Shown here: positions 1-8,425 of the stretch, piece by piece | Layout of the letters: the number at the start of each line of letters is the position of its first letter | Numbering within the stretch: the stretch's first letter is position 1 | Origin: Paraburkholderia ginsengiterrae | GTDB lineage: Bacteria > Pseudomonadota > Gammaproteobacteria > Burkholderiales > Burkholderiaceae | Assembly: GCF_001645125.1 (NCBI RefSeq) | Contig: NZ_LXKA01000393.1 | Coordinates: 1-64,000 of the forward strand | DNA length: 64,000 nt | Reading direction: 5' to 3' | Translations under genes and position numbers: made by a program | The notes under the pieces: generated by a model | Databases searched by the model: none | What the model saw: only the letters and a program-made list of their open reading frames with translations | Told to the model about the DNA's origin: nothing

Positions 1-1
1 C

Positions 2-964
2 TACAAGGCGACCCCCGAAGAAGTGCGCCCCATCATGATCGACCCGAAGATGCTGGAACTGTCGGTCTACGAAGGCATTCCGCATCTGCTCGCGCCGGTC
101 GTAACCGCCATGAAGCTGGCCGCCAACGCGCTGAACTGGGGCGTCGGCGAAATGGAAAAGCGCTACCGCCTGATGTCCGCGGTCGGGGTGCGCAATCTGG
201 CCGGCTTCAACCAGAAGATCCGCGACACCGAAGCCAAGGGCAAGAAGCTCGGCAACCCGTTCTCGCTGACGCCGGAAGCGCCCGAGCCGCTCGCGCCGCT
301 GCCGCTGATCGTGGTGGTGATCGACGAGCTGGCCGACCTGATGATGGTGGCCGGCAAGAAGATCGAAGAGCTGATCGCGCGGCTCGCACAGAAAGCGCGC
401 GCCGCCGGCATCCATCTGATTCTGGCGACGCAGCGCCCCTCCGTGGACGTGATCACCGGCCTCATCAAGGCGAACATTCCGACGCGCGTGGCCTTCCAGG
501 TGTCGTCGAAAATCGATTCGCGCACGATTCTCGATCAGATGGGCGCCGAGTCGCTGCTCGGCCAGGGCGACATGCTGTTCCTGCCGCCCGGCACGGGCTA
601 CCCGCAGCGCGTGCATGGCGCCTTCGTCGCCGACGAGGAAGTGCACCGGATCGTCGAGTATCTGAAACAGTTCGGCGAACCGCAATACGAGGAAGGCATT
701 CTCGACGGCCCGGCCACCGATGGCGGCGCGGCGCAGGACCTGTTCGGCGAAGCGCCGGATGCGGAAGCCGATCCGCTTTACGACGAAGCCGTGGCCTTCG
801 TGGTGCGCACGCGGCGCGCGTCGATCTCGTCGGTGCAACGGCAGTTGCGCATCGGCTATAACCGCGCGGCGCGTCTCGTCGAACAGATGGAAACCGCGGG
901 CCTGGTGTCTCCCATGGGCATTAACGGCAGCCGTGAAGTGCTCGCGCCAGGGCCGGCTGAGTAA
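2..964 (+). CDS. ftsK: DNA translocase FtsK, C-terminal part (5' truncated by window edge)
   Basis: This is the C-terminal part of the FtsK/SpoIIIE motor that pumps DNA through the division septum and activates XerCD recombination at dif. The frame is already open at base 2, so the membrane and linker domains lie outside the window. The Walker B strand is visible ([12 protein letters not shown]), followed by the conserved [19 protein letters not shown] segment of the RecA-like domain. The last ~65 residues (from about [11 protein letters not shown]) are the gamma winged-helix domain that reads KOPS sequences. A strong hairpin terminator follows the stop. Identification is secure; only the start is unknown. 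Confidence 0.97.
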   Translation, partial: YKATPEEVRPIMIDPKMLELSVYEGIPHLLAPVVTAMKLAANALNWGVGEMEKRYRLMSAVGVRNLAGFNQKIRDTEAKGKKLGNPFSLTPEAPEPLAPLPLIVVVIDELADLMMVAGKKIEELIARLAQKARAAGIHLILATQRPSVDVITGLIKANIPTRVAFQVSSKIDSRTILDQMGAESLLGQGDMLFLPPGTGYPQRVHGAFVADEEVHRIVEYLKQFGEPQYEEGILDGPATDGGAAQDLFGEAPDAEADPLYDEAVAFVVRTRRASISSVQRQLRIGYNRAARLVEQMETAGLVSPMGINGSREVLAPGPAE

Positions 965-1008
965 GCGGGCGCGGTGGCCGCGATCAAGGTCGATTCAACC
1001 GCAAAACA

Positions 1009-1041
1009 AAACGGGCCGCTCGATAAAGAGCGGCCCGTTTT
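1009..1041 (+). terminator. Intrinsic terminator between ftsK and the converging lactonase gene
   Basis: A 12-bp perfect stem (1009-1020 with 1029-1040) has an 8-nt loop and is flanked by A-rich and T-rich ends. It lies 45 bp after the ftsK stop and 41 bp from the end of the converging minus-strand gene, so it probably works in both directions. Confidence 0.85.
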
Positions 1042-1081
1042 CCATTGAGCGCGCGCCCGATGAGCCTATGGCGCTATGGCC

Positions 1082-2293
1082 TTATGGCGACGGTGAAACC
1101 AGCTTGAAGTCCACTGGCGAGCCGAGCTCGAAATGCTTCGGATTCGCTTCGAGCAGGCCGCTCTCCTGATCGCGCTTGAACACATAGACGGTATCGCTGT
1201 TCTGATTGCCGACGATCAGCCAGTTGCCGGTCGGATCGATCGCGAACTCACGCGGCGACTTGCCCAGGCTCGATTGATGCCCGATCTTCTTCAGATGCCC
1301 GTTGGCGGGATCGACCGAAAAAATCACAATGTCGTTCGCATCGCCGCGATTGGTGGCGTACAGGAAGCGCCCATCCGGCGACAGATGGAGGGCCGCCGCG
1401 CCCACCGAGCCCTTGAAGCCCGGCTCGGTCAGCGAGAGGGTCTGCACCTGCGTGAGCCTGCCGTCGTCATAGTTGAAGGTGCTGACCGTGGCGGCCAGTT
1501 CGCTCGTCAGGTAGGCGTGCTTGCCATCGGCGCCGAACACCAGATGGCGCGGCCCGCTGCCCGCCTTTTCCTGGGTATAGCGCCAGTCGGTCGGGCCGAA
1601 CAGGCCGCGGCTGCCGTCCGGCGTGTAGCGGTACGCGTATAGCTTGTCGGCGCCGAGATCCTGCGCGAACAGATAGTGGCCGTCCGGCGAGAACACGGTG
1701 GAGTGAACGTGCGAGTTGTCCTGCCGTCCTTTCACCGGACCGCCGCCTTCATGATGCACCGTGAGCACCGACGTGCCCACCTGGCCGTCGGCCTGCAGCG
1801 GGAACACCGCGAAACTGCCACCCGGGTCGGCCGCCACCGAATAGTTCGCGGTCAGCAGATACTTGCCGTCCGGCGAAATTTTCAGGTAGCACGGATCGTT
1901 GCCGTCCGCGGAAACCTTGTTGAGGAAAGTCAGCTGGCCGCTCGCGGCGTCGAAGCGAAACGCGCTGATGCCGCCGCGCTGCGTGGCCGGGCCGTTGTCG
2001 CCGGGCAGTTCGTTGACCGCGTAGACGAAGCGGCGGTCGCGGCTGACCACGAGGTAGGACGGATTGACCGTCTGCGCAACCGATACGCGCGTCGCCTCAC
2101 CGGTCTTCGTGTCGAAGCGGTAGACATACAGGCCTTCGCTTCTGGCGCCCGTATAAGTGCCAATCAGCATGTCATAAACTCCGTCGGCGGGGACCGGGCC
2201 GGAATCTTGCGCAAACGCATGCGAAGCAACAATCGAGACCATGAGCACGAAACCTTTTATGATCGAGCGGGCAGCGCGGTGACGACAAGGCAT
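1082..2293 (-). CDS. Secreted lactonase family protein (beta-propeller, 6-phosphogluconolactonase-like)
   Basis: A 403-aa protein of the lactonase/YbhE seven-bladed propeller family (PF10282 type). Repeated blade motifs are visible, such as LIGTYTG, SRDRRFVYAVNE, SPDGKYLLTANY, SPDGHYLFAQDLG and SPDGRFLYATNRGDAN. The N-terminus has basic residues and then a hydrophobic run ending SHAFA, a typical signal peptide cut near residue 28, so the protein is probably periplasmic. That argues against a role as cytosolic Pgl of the pentose phosphate pathway. The substrate cannot be read from the sequence. It is a single gene converging on ftsK. Confidence 0.85.
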   Translation of the reverse strand: MPCRHRAARSIIKGFVLMVSIVASHAFAQDSGPVPADGVYDMLIGTYTGARSEGLYVYRFDTKTGEATRVSVAQTVNPSYLVVSRDRRFVYAVNELPGDNGPATQRGGISAFRFDAASGQLTFLNKVSADGNDPCYLKISPDGKYLLTANYSVAADPGGSFAVFPLQADGQVGTSVLTVHHEGGGPVKGRQDNSHVHSTVFSPDGHYLFAQDLGADKLYAYRYTPDGSRGLFGPTDWRYTQEKAGSGPRHLVFGADGKHAYLTSELAATVSTFNYDDGRLTQVQTLSLTEPGFKGSVGAAALHLSPDGRFLYATNRGDANDIVIFSVDPANGHLKKIGHQSSLGKSPREFAIDPTGNWLIVGNQNSDTVYVFKRDQESGLLEANPKHFELGSPVDFKLVSPSP

Positions 2294-2398
2294 ACGACCT
2301 CCTGGACACAGATTATCTGACTGAACTGGTTGTCACGGTGTCTCTGGTCTGCCGCGCATTGAGTCAAGCGTTTTTTCTTATCGGGGCAAGTATAAGAG

Positions 2399-2453
2399 CG
2401 TTGTGCCGGCGTTGTGTTGGCCTTGCGCCGGTGTTGTGCCGGTGTCGTGCCGA
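2399..2453. repeat. Imperfect 11-bp tandem repeat, about five units
   Basis: Successive units read approximately gttgtgccgg, cgttgtgttgg, ccttgcgccgg, tgttgtgccgg and tgtcgtgccga. They lie in the intergenic region between the divergent lactonase and DUF3096 genes. No function is evident. Confidence 0.6.
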
Positions 2454-2513
2454 TTGACGCAGCCAGTGCGGCTGGCGGCGGTTGGCTTGTGCAGCGCTGA
2501 ATGGTTGGCCATT

Positions 2514-2538
2514 GTCCCGCTTCGCGGGACGTTTTTTT
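2514..2538 (+). terminator. Intrinsic terminator 28 bp upstream of the DUF3096 gene
   Basis: The stem GTCCCGC / GCGGGAC with a TTC loop (2514-2530) is followed by G and seven T residues, a textbook intrinsic terminator on the plus strand. No plus-strand gene precedes it, because the upstream gene points the other way. It therefore ends either a leader transcript (attenuation) or a small RNA from the 2.3-2.5 kb gap. Confidence 0.7.
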
Positions 2539-2566
2539 CAATCGCGTCCCCCTCTACGGAGTCTTC

Positions 2567-2719
2567 ATGAACATCACACTCAGCCTGGGCCCGCTGGTTT
2601 CGCTGATCGCCGGCATTCTGATTCTTATCATGCCGCGCCTGTTGAGCTACATCGTCGCGCTCTATCTGATCATCATCGGGATCATCGGGATTATGGGCGT
2701 GGGGTCGTCACACTTCTGA
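2567..2719 (+). CDS. DUF3096 family small membrane protein
   Basis: A 50-aa protein that is almost wholly hydrophobic, with two predicted membrane helices: LGPLVSLIAGILILIMP, and YIVALYLIIIGIIGIMG after a short loop with RLL. The pattern is that of the DUF3096 family. The ATG at 2567 is preferred over an upstream GTG-type start because an ACGGAG Shine-Dalgarno lies at 2556-2561 and the residues before this Met are not hydrophobic. The strong terminator just upstream suggests its expression may be controlled by leader termination. Function unknown. Confidence 0.8.
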   Translation: MNITLSLGPLVSLIAGILILIMPRLLSYIVALYLIIIGIIGIMGVGSSHF

Positions 2720-2820
2720 AGCGTCTGGGCAGCAACCGGCCTGCGCGGTCCCGCCTGAAGCGGACCACGCACCGACCACACGTGAAGCAGGAATGAAGCG
2801 GGCGAAGCGCGCGCCGGCGC

Positions 2821-3066
2821 TCAGCCGTTCGAAAGCTGCTCGAGACGCCAGCGCCCCTGCAGCGACAACGCGCCGACCGCATAATGGCCGTCATCTTCCC
2901 GGTGATGCCGGAAGCAGGCCCGTTCGATCAGAAAGGTCGCGGCGGCCAGCATGCCGTTGCGGCTCAGGCCCAGCCGGCCATAATCTAGCGGCAACATCGA
3001 ATCGTCGGCGAGCTCACTGGCTGCCGAGAGTATTGTGATGCAATCGGTTTTCGACGGGTTCAGCAT
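2821..3066 (-). CDS. Hypothetical 81-aa protein
   Basis: A small soluble-looking protein beginning MLNPSKTDCITILSAAS and ending RWRLEQLSNG, with no membrane segment and no recognised domain. The ATG at 3066 has a GAGGA ribosome-binding site eight bases upstream; an in-frame ATG 30 bases earlier lacks one. The gene faces away from the GH15 gene across a ~230-bp shared upstream region. It looks like one of the conserved small Burkholderia orphans, but I cannot name a family. Confidence 0.55.
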   Translation of the reverse strand: MLNPSKTDCITILSAASELADDSMLPLDYGRLGLSRNGMLAAATFLIERACFRHHREDDGHYAVGALSLQGRWRLEQLSNG

Positions 3067-3297
3067 AGCTTGAGTCCTCGGAAACGGCGTTTGCACACGC
3101 CATGGGCGCGGCTGGTTGACAATCCTGAAGGTGCCGCACAGCGGCAGGAAATCCGATTGTAGGCAGTGATTTAACCATTTACCAACCCGAAATTAACCAC
3201 AATGCGGGATGAACCACATCGCATTGGGCGAGTCAGCTAAGAACAACGACCCCGCGCGTGGCGGCCGCCGCTGCGCGCCATACGGATCCAATCCTCC

Positions 3298-5124
3298 ATG
3301 CCCGCACTCATCGAAGACTATGCGCTCATCGGCGACGGCCACACGGCCGCGCTCATCTCCCGCGAAGGTTCCGTCGACTGGCTCTGCTGGCCGCGCTTCG
3401 ATTCCGGCGCCTGCTTCGCAGCCCTGCTCGGCACGCCCGCGAACGGCCGCTGGCTGATCTCGCCGGTCTCGGACACCGCGCCGGTCATCACCCGCCGTTA
3501 CCGCGGCGAAACGCTGATCCTCGAAACCGATTTCGAGACCGCCGAGGGCGCCGTCACGCTGATCGACTTCATGCCGCCGGGCAACGGCTGGTCGGAGATG
3601 GTGCGGCTCGTGGTCGGCAAACGCGGCACGGTGCGCATGAAAATGGAGCTGGTGCTGCGCTTCGACTACGGTTTTTCGATTCCGTGGGTCGACCGCCTGG
3701 AACACGACAGCGGCATCAAGGCGATCGTCGGCCCGGACACCGCGGTGCTGCGCACCCCCGTCGAGTTGCGCGGCGAAGACATGAAGACGGTGGCCGACTT
3801 CACCGTCCGCGAGGGCGAGCGGGTGCCGTTTTCACTGGCCTATGCGGCCTCGCATCTGCGCATTCCGCCGGCACGCGATCCGCACACGTCGCTCGCGCGC
3901 ACTGAGAACCACTGGCTGGAATGGTCGGCGCGCAGCACCGTGCAGGGACGCTGGGCCGAGCCGATCCGCCGCTCCCTGATCACGCTGAAGGCGCTCGCCT
4001 ACGAGCCGACAGGCGGGATCGTCGCCGCGCCCACCACCTCCTTGCCGGAGCAGCTCGGCGGCACCCGCAATTGGGACTACCGCTACTGCTGGCTGCGCGA
4101 CGCCACGATCACCCTGTTCGCGATGATGCGCGGCGGCTACTACGACGAAGCACGCGCGTGGCGCACCTGGCTCGGCCGCGTCATGGCCGGCGCGCCGGAT
4201 CAGTTGCAGATCATGTATGGCCTCGCGGGCGAGCGGCGCTTGCCCGAGTTCGAAGTCGACTGGCTGCCGGGCTACCAGGACGCGAGGCCGGTGCGGATCG
4301 GTAACAACGCGGTCGGCCAGCGCCAGCTCGACGTCTACGGCGAAGTGATGAATGCGCTGCATCTCGCGCGCGTCGTCGGTCTGCAGGCGGACGACACCGC
4401 GTGGAACGTGCAGCGCGCGCTGCTTCGCCACCTCGATACGATCTGGCAGGAACCCGACGAAGGCATCTGGGAAACGCGCGGCGGCCGCCAGCACTTCACC
4501 TTCTCGAAGGTCATGGCGTGGGTCGCCTTCGACCGCGCCATCAAGTCGGCGGAACAGTTCCAGCTCGACGGCCCGCTCGACGAATGGCGCGCCACCCGCG
4601 CGGCCATTCACGCGGAGGTCTGCGAGAAGGCGTGGAATCCGGCGCTCAACGCGTTCTCGCAAAGCTACGGCAGCGACCAGCTCGACGCGAGCGTGCTGCT
4701 GATGCCGCTGGTCGCGTTCCTGCCGCCGCAGGATCCGCGCGTCAAAGGCACGGTGGCCGCGATCGAGAAAGACCTGATGCACGACGGCTTCGTGATGCGC
4801 TACCGCACCACCGAATACGACGACGGCCTGCCGCCCGGCGAAGGCACGTTTCTCGCGTGCTCGTTCTGGATGGTGGACAATCTCGCGTTGCAGGGGCGCA
4901 TCGAGGAAGCCATCGGCATGTACGAACGGCTGCTCGCGCTATGCAACGATGTCGGTTTGCTTTCGGAAGAATACGATCCGGTTACACAGCGTCTGGTCGG
5001 CAACTTCCCGCAGGCGTTTTCGCATGTTGCGCTGGTGCACACGGGCCTGAACCTGATGAAACATGAGCAGGCCATGGCGCAGGCAGCCGGCCAACCGCCA
5101 CATAACGGCATCAGGCAATCCTGA
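3298..5124 (+). CDS. Glycoside hydrolase family 15 protein (glucoamylase/trehalase-like)
   Basis: A 608-aa protein starting MPALIEDYALIGDGHTAALI and SVDWLCWPRFDSG, the N-terminal signature of bacterial GH15 proteins, with a beta-sandwich domain of ~230 residues before the catalytic (alpha/alpha)6 barrel. The barrel carries the conserved RNWDYRYCWLRDATITL segment and, near the C-terminus, SEEYDP, typical of the catalytic region. Members cleave alpha-glucosidic bonds, some acting on trehalose. There is no signal peptide, so it is cytoplasmic. The trehalose-6-phosphate synthase gene otsA is in the same window but 52 kb away, so a link is only a suggestion. Confidence 0.88.
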   Translation: MPALIEDYALIGDGHTAALISREGSVDWLCWPRFDSGACFAALLGTPANGRWLISPVSDTAPVITRRYRGETLILETDFETAEGAVTLIDFMPPGNGWSEMVRLVVGKRGTVRMKMELVLRFDYGFSIPWVDRLEHDSGIKAIVGPDTAVLRTPVELRGEDMKTVADFTVREGERVPFSLAYAASHLRIPPARDPHTSLARTENHWLEWSARSTVQGRWAEPIRRSLITLKALAYEPTGGIVAAPTTSLPEQLGGTRNWDYRYCWLRDATITLFAMMRGGYYDEARAWRTWLGRVMAGAPDQLQIMYGLAGERRLPEFEVDWLPGYQDARPVRIGNNAVGQRQLDVYGEVMNALHLARVVGLQADDTAWNVQRALLRHLDTIWQEPDEGIWETRGGRQHFTFSKVMAWVAFDRAIKSAEQFQLDGPLDEWRATRAAIHAEVCEKAWNPALNAFSQSYGSDQLDASVLLMPLVAFLPPQDPRVKGTVAAIEKDLMHDGFVMRYRTTEYDDGLPPGEGTFLACSFWMVDNLALQGRIEEAIGMYERLLALCNDVGLLSEEYDPVTQRLVGNFPQAFSHVALVHTGLNLMKHEQAMAQAAGQPPHNGIRQS

Positions 5125-5213
5125 CTTGAGGCTGCGGCAACCCCCGATAGCGGCGCGGCAACATCGCCGGTAGCATGATTTAATGACAGTTTTCGTGCGA
5201 GTCGTACGTAAAA

Positions 5214-5229
5214 TTGCTGCATTGCACAA
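5214..5229. promoter_or_regulatory. Candidate PhaR-type operator upstream of phaZ
   Basis: The sequence ttgctgcattgcacaa contains a TGCA-T-TGCA dyad, about 130 bp upstream of the PHA depolymerase start. PhaR regulators of PHA metabolism are known to bind CTGC/GCAG-type dyads. Assignment is by resemblance and gene context only. Confidence 0.25.
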
Positions 5230-5359
5230 GTACGCTTTGTTCGATATGATCGTTCAGTCCATTGGCCGAAAATCAATGTACCCACAACCAATACGGCCTG
5301 CCGCAACGCTCCTCGCGTGATTGCGAAGCGCCATGCAAACCGCTTAACCCGGAGCACCC

Positions 5360-6637
5360 ATGCTCTATCAATTTCACGAATTCCAGCGGGCGATGTTGAG
5401 CCCGCTTACCGCCTGGGCCCAGGCCGCCTCCAAATCGTTCGCGAATCCCGCCAGCCCTTTGGCTTACGTGCCGGGCGCCACGCGTCTATCAGCCGGCTAC
5501 GAACTCCTGTACCGGCTTGGCAAAGATTACGAAAAGCCTGAGTTCAACCTGCATCAGATCGTCAAAGACGGGCATAACATCCCGATCATTGAACAGACCA
5601 TTATCGAAAAGCCGTTTTGCCGCCTGATGCGCTTCAAGCGCTTCGCGGACGACAGCGACGCTGTTACCCAATTGAAAGACGAGCCGATCGTGCTGGTCTG
5701 CGCACCGTTGTCAGGACACCACGCCACGCTGTTGCGCGACACCGTGCGCACGTTGCTGCAAGACCACAAGGTGTATCTGACCGACTGGATCGACGCTCGC
5801 ATGGTGCCGCTCGAAGCCGGCCAGTTTCATCTCGACGACTACGTCGCCTACATCCAGGAATTCATCCGCCATATCGGCGCGAAGAACCTGCACGTGATCT
5901 CGGTGTGCCAGCCCACCGTTCCGGTGCTCGCCGCCATTTCGTTGCTGGCGAGCCGCGGCGAAGACACGCCGCGCACCATGACGATGATGGGTGGCCCGAT
6001 CGACGCGCGCAAGAGCCCGACCTCGGTCAACTCGCTTGCCACGCAGCACTCGTACGAGTGGTTCGAAAACAACGTGATTTTCACGGTGCCGCCGAATTAT
6101 CCGGGCGTGGGCCGTAAGGTTTACCCGGGCTTTTTGCAGCACACCGGTTTCGTGGCAATGAATCCGGAGCGTCACGCGGCGTCGCACTGGGACTACTACC
6201 AGAGCCTGCTGCGCGGCGACGAAGACGACGCGGAAGCGCACCGCCGCTTCTACGACGAGTACAACGCCGTGCTCGACATGGACGCGGACTATTACCTCGA
6301 CACGATCCGCGTGGTGTTCCAGGAATTCAGCCTGGCGGAAGGCACGTGGGACGTCGCCGGCGAACGGGTGAAGCCGCAGGACATCAGGAAGACGGCGCTC
6401 TTCACGATCGAAGGCGAGCTGGACGACATTTCCGGCGACGGCCAGACCTACGCCGCGCACGACCTGTGCACGGGCATTCCGGAGAGCGACAAGCGTCATT
6501 TCACCGCGGAAAAATGCGGCCACTACGGCATTTTCTCGGGACGCCGGTGGCGCACCATCATCTACCCGCAGCTGCGCGACTTCATCCTCGAGCACAACAA
6601 GGCGCCGAAGGTCGCGAAAGAAAAAGTCGAAGCCTGA
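5360..6637 (+). CDS. phaZ: Intracellular poly(3-hydroxyalkanoate) depolymerase
   Basis: A 425-aa protein that mobilises stored polyhydroxybutyrate granules. It has the family N-terminus (MLYQFHEFQRAMLSPL) and a catalytic triad at the positions known for the Ralstonia eutropha enzyme: Cys183 in VISVCQPT, Asp355 in EGELDDISGD, and His388 in CGHYGIFSGRRW. This Cys nucleophile replaces the usual lipase-box Ser. No signal peptide is present, as expected for the granule-associated intracellular type. It is a single-gene unit ending in a strong terminator shared with the converging tetR gene. Confidence 0.95.
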   Translation: MLYQFHEFQRAMLSPLTAWAQAASKSFANPASPLAYVPGATRLSAGYELLYRLGKDYEKPEFNLHQIVKDGHNIPIIEQTIIEKPFCRLMRFKRFADDSDAVTQLKDEPIVLVCAPLSGHHATLLRDTVRTLLQDHKVYLTDWIDARMVPLEAGQFHLDDYVAYIQEFIRHIGAKNLHVISVCQPTVPVLAAISLLASRGEDTPRTMTMMGGPIDARKSPTSVNSLATQHSYEWFENNVIFTVPPNYPGVGRKVYPGFLQHTGFVAMNPERHAASHWDYYQSLLRGDEDDAEAHRRFYDEYNAVLDMDADYYLDTIRVVFQEFSLAEGTWDVAGERVKPQDIRKTALFTIEGELDDISGDGQTYAAHDLCTGIPESDKRHFTAEKCGHYGIFSGRRWRTIIYPQLRDFILEHNKAPKVAKEKVEA

Positions 6638-6655
6638 GCACCCTGAGCACGATTG

Positions 6656-6686
6656 AAAAAACGGCCTCCTCGGAGGCCGTTTTTTG
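6656..6686. terminator. Bidirectional intrinsic terminator between phaZ and tetR
   Basis: A hairpin built on cggcctc/gaggccg is flanked by A6 on the left and T6 on the right. It serves the plus-strand phaZ and the converging minus-strand regulator gene. Confidence 0.85.
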
Positions 6687-6704
6687 TTCAGGGCACTTAC
6701 CGCT

Positions 6705-7337
6705 TCACTTGCGCAACAGGTACGCGAGCAGCAACTCGGTGTTCATCTGGATCACTTCACTGCGCTCGCCCGCGCTGCTGAAGTCGCGGCCAAGCGTGGC
6801 TTCGAGCGTAAAGCGGTTCGACACGATGTAGTAACCCATGCCGGAGAGCGTGACGTAGAAGCGCAGCGGATCGACATTGGTGCGAAACAGGCCCGCGCGT
6901 TGCCCTCGTTCGAGAATGCTGCCGAGCGTGGCGACGATGGGCGAGATCATTTCGCGGATGCGCGTCGATTTCGACATATAGCGTGCTTCATGCAGATTCT
7001 CGTTGTTCACGAGACGCAGCAGCTCAGGATGGTCGCGGTAGTAATCCCAAACAAAATGCGCGAGGCGCGTAATGGCCTCGACCGGTGCAATGCCATTGAG
7101 TTCGAGCGTGCGTTCCGCCTCGTTGAGCGCGCTGAATGCATGCTCGAGAACAGCGGTGAAAAGCTGCTCCTTGCTACCGAAGTAGTAGTAGAGCATGCGT
7201 TCATTCGTTTCCGCGCGACGGGCAATCTGATCGACGCGCGCGCCGAACAGCCCTCCATTTGCAAACTCTTCGGCCGCCGCGAGCAGAATGCGGCGCCGTG
7301 TGCCTTCAGGATCTCTTTTGATTTTCGGCTGATTCAT
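6705..7337 (-). CDS. TetR/AcrR family transcriptional regulator
   Basis: A 210-aa regulator. The N-terminal helix-turn-helix is visible in TRRRILLAAAEEFANGGLFGARVDQIARRAETNERMLYYYFGSKEQLF, where the YYYFGSKEQL motif is diagnostic of TetR. The C-terminal ~150 residues form the ligand and dimer domain, with the layout seen in RutR-like members (WDYYRDHPELLRLVNNEN). The start is taken at MNQPKIKRDPEGTR; an upstream in-frame start adds 25 low-complexity basic residues. It is divergent from rsxB, so the 230-bp region between them is the likely site of autoregulation. Ligand and targets are unknown. Confidence 0.9.
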   Translation of the reverse strand: MNQPKIKRDPEGTRRRILLAAAEEFANGGLFGARVDQIARRAETNERMLYYYFGSKEQLFTAVLEHAFSALNEAERTLELNGIAPVEAITRLAHFVWDYYRDHPELLRLVNNENLHEARYMSKSTRIREMISPIVATLGSILERGQRAGLFRTNVDPLRFYVTLSGMGYYIVSNRFTLEATLGRDFSSAGERSEVIQMNTELLLAYLLRK

Positions 7338-7566
7338 GGTGGCATCGTCTTCGTGAGCCGCGTTATCCGGATCGCGCCGCCGGCCTCTCCTCGGGCCTTG
7401 CACCGACAGCACTGAACGGGCGCGCCATGGTTGGGGGACACCCTCCTGCGGTCTTTCGAAAAAGCGCTTCGATTATGGCACATGGATTGCGGATGGCAAT
7501 TGGGGAAATCGGCGATAATGTGCTATTTAGTTCAAGCTGTTCGGCCGCAAGCCAAGCCCCAACGTC

Positions 7567-8061
7567 GTGACCGTGACAGAGACCAACACACTCGCAGACC
7601 GCATCGAAGATCTGCTTCCCCAGACGCAATGCACCAAGTGCGGTTACCCCGCATGCCGTCCCTATGCCGAAGCCGTGGCAAGCGGCGAGGCCAACTACAA
7701 TCAATGCCCGCCGGGCGGCGCCGAAGGTGTTGCGCGTCTGGCCGCCCTGCTCGGCAAGCCGGTGATTCCGCTCAATTCCGCCAACGGCGTCGAACGGCCG
7801 CGCCCCGTGGCGGTTATCGACGAACAAGTTTGCATCGGCTGCACGTTGTGCATGCAGGCCTGTCCGGTCGATGCAATAGTTGGCGCACCGAAACAGATGC
7901 ACACGGTGATCGCCGAACTCTGCACTGGCTGCGATCTGTGCGTGCCGCCCTGCCCGGTCGACTGCATTGCCATGCCGCCGGTCACCGGCGAGGCAACGGG
8001 TTGGGACGCATGGAGCCAAGCCCAGGCCGACGCCGCGCGCGCCCGGCATGACCGCCACTAA
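7567..8061 (+). CDS. rsxB: RnfB/RsxB-like ferredoxin subunit, truncated by an in-frame stop
   Basis: A 164-aa iron-sulphur protein. Cys22, 25, 30 and 47 form the N-terminal cluster motif ([10 protein letters not shown]...QCPPGG) of RnfB, followed by two 4Fe-4S ferredoxin motifs at Cys89/92/95/99 and Cys119/122/125/129. The usual N-terminal membrane helix of RnfB is missing, and no other rnf genes are nearby. Frame 1 hits TAA at 8059-8061 but stays open for another 114 codons, encoding a plausible C-terminal tail (see next entry). All cluster ligands lie before the stop, so a shortened protein could still carry electrons. A stand-alone electron carrier role is inference. Confidence 0.85.
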   Translation: MTVTETNTLADRIEDLLPQTQCTKCGYPACRPYAEAVASGEANYNQCPPGGAEGVARLAALLGKPVIPLNSANGVERPRPVAVIDEQVCIGCTLCMQACPVDAIVGAPKQMHTVIAELCTGCDLCVPPCPVDCIAMPPVTGEATGWDAWSQAQADAARARHDRH

Positions 8062-8406
8062 GCTCTTCTCACGCGCGACCGTTCGGCCGCCGACGCCCGT
8101 GCTGCAGCGCGGCGAGCCGGCATTCGTGCCGTCGACCAGCCAGCCGATGCAACGCCGGCCGGCGCCACACCGCCCACCACCGCCCCCGTTGCCGACGACG
8201 CCGAAGCGAAGAAACGCGCGATCATCCAGGCCGCGCTCGAACGTGCTCGCAAGAAGAAGGAAGAAATGGCGGCCAAGGGCGAGGGCCCGCTGAACACCGA
8301 GCGTGTCAGCGCCGACGTGCAGGCGCAAATCGACGCCGCCGAAGCACGCCGCCGCCGCCTCGGAGTCGCCCAAGACGATCCCGCCACGCCGTCCGACAAG
8401 CGCTAA
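8062..8406 (+). pseudogene. Orphaned in-frame C-terminal tail of rsxB after a premature stop
   Basis: The rsxB frame continues without a stop from 8062 to TAA 8404-8406. Around 8209-8400 it reads as a charged helical tail (AKKRAIIQAALERARKKKEE, then NTERVSADVQAQIDAAEARR), which I recall as the usual end of the longer Burkholderiales RsxB. A single C-to-T change (CAA to TAA) at 8059 would explain the break. No good start with a ribosome site lies at its head. A sequencing error is the main alternative. This stretch otherwise has no gene until nth at 8426. Confidence 0.7.
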
Positions 8407-8425
8407 CCGCACCTTCACGCCCCGC

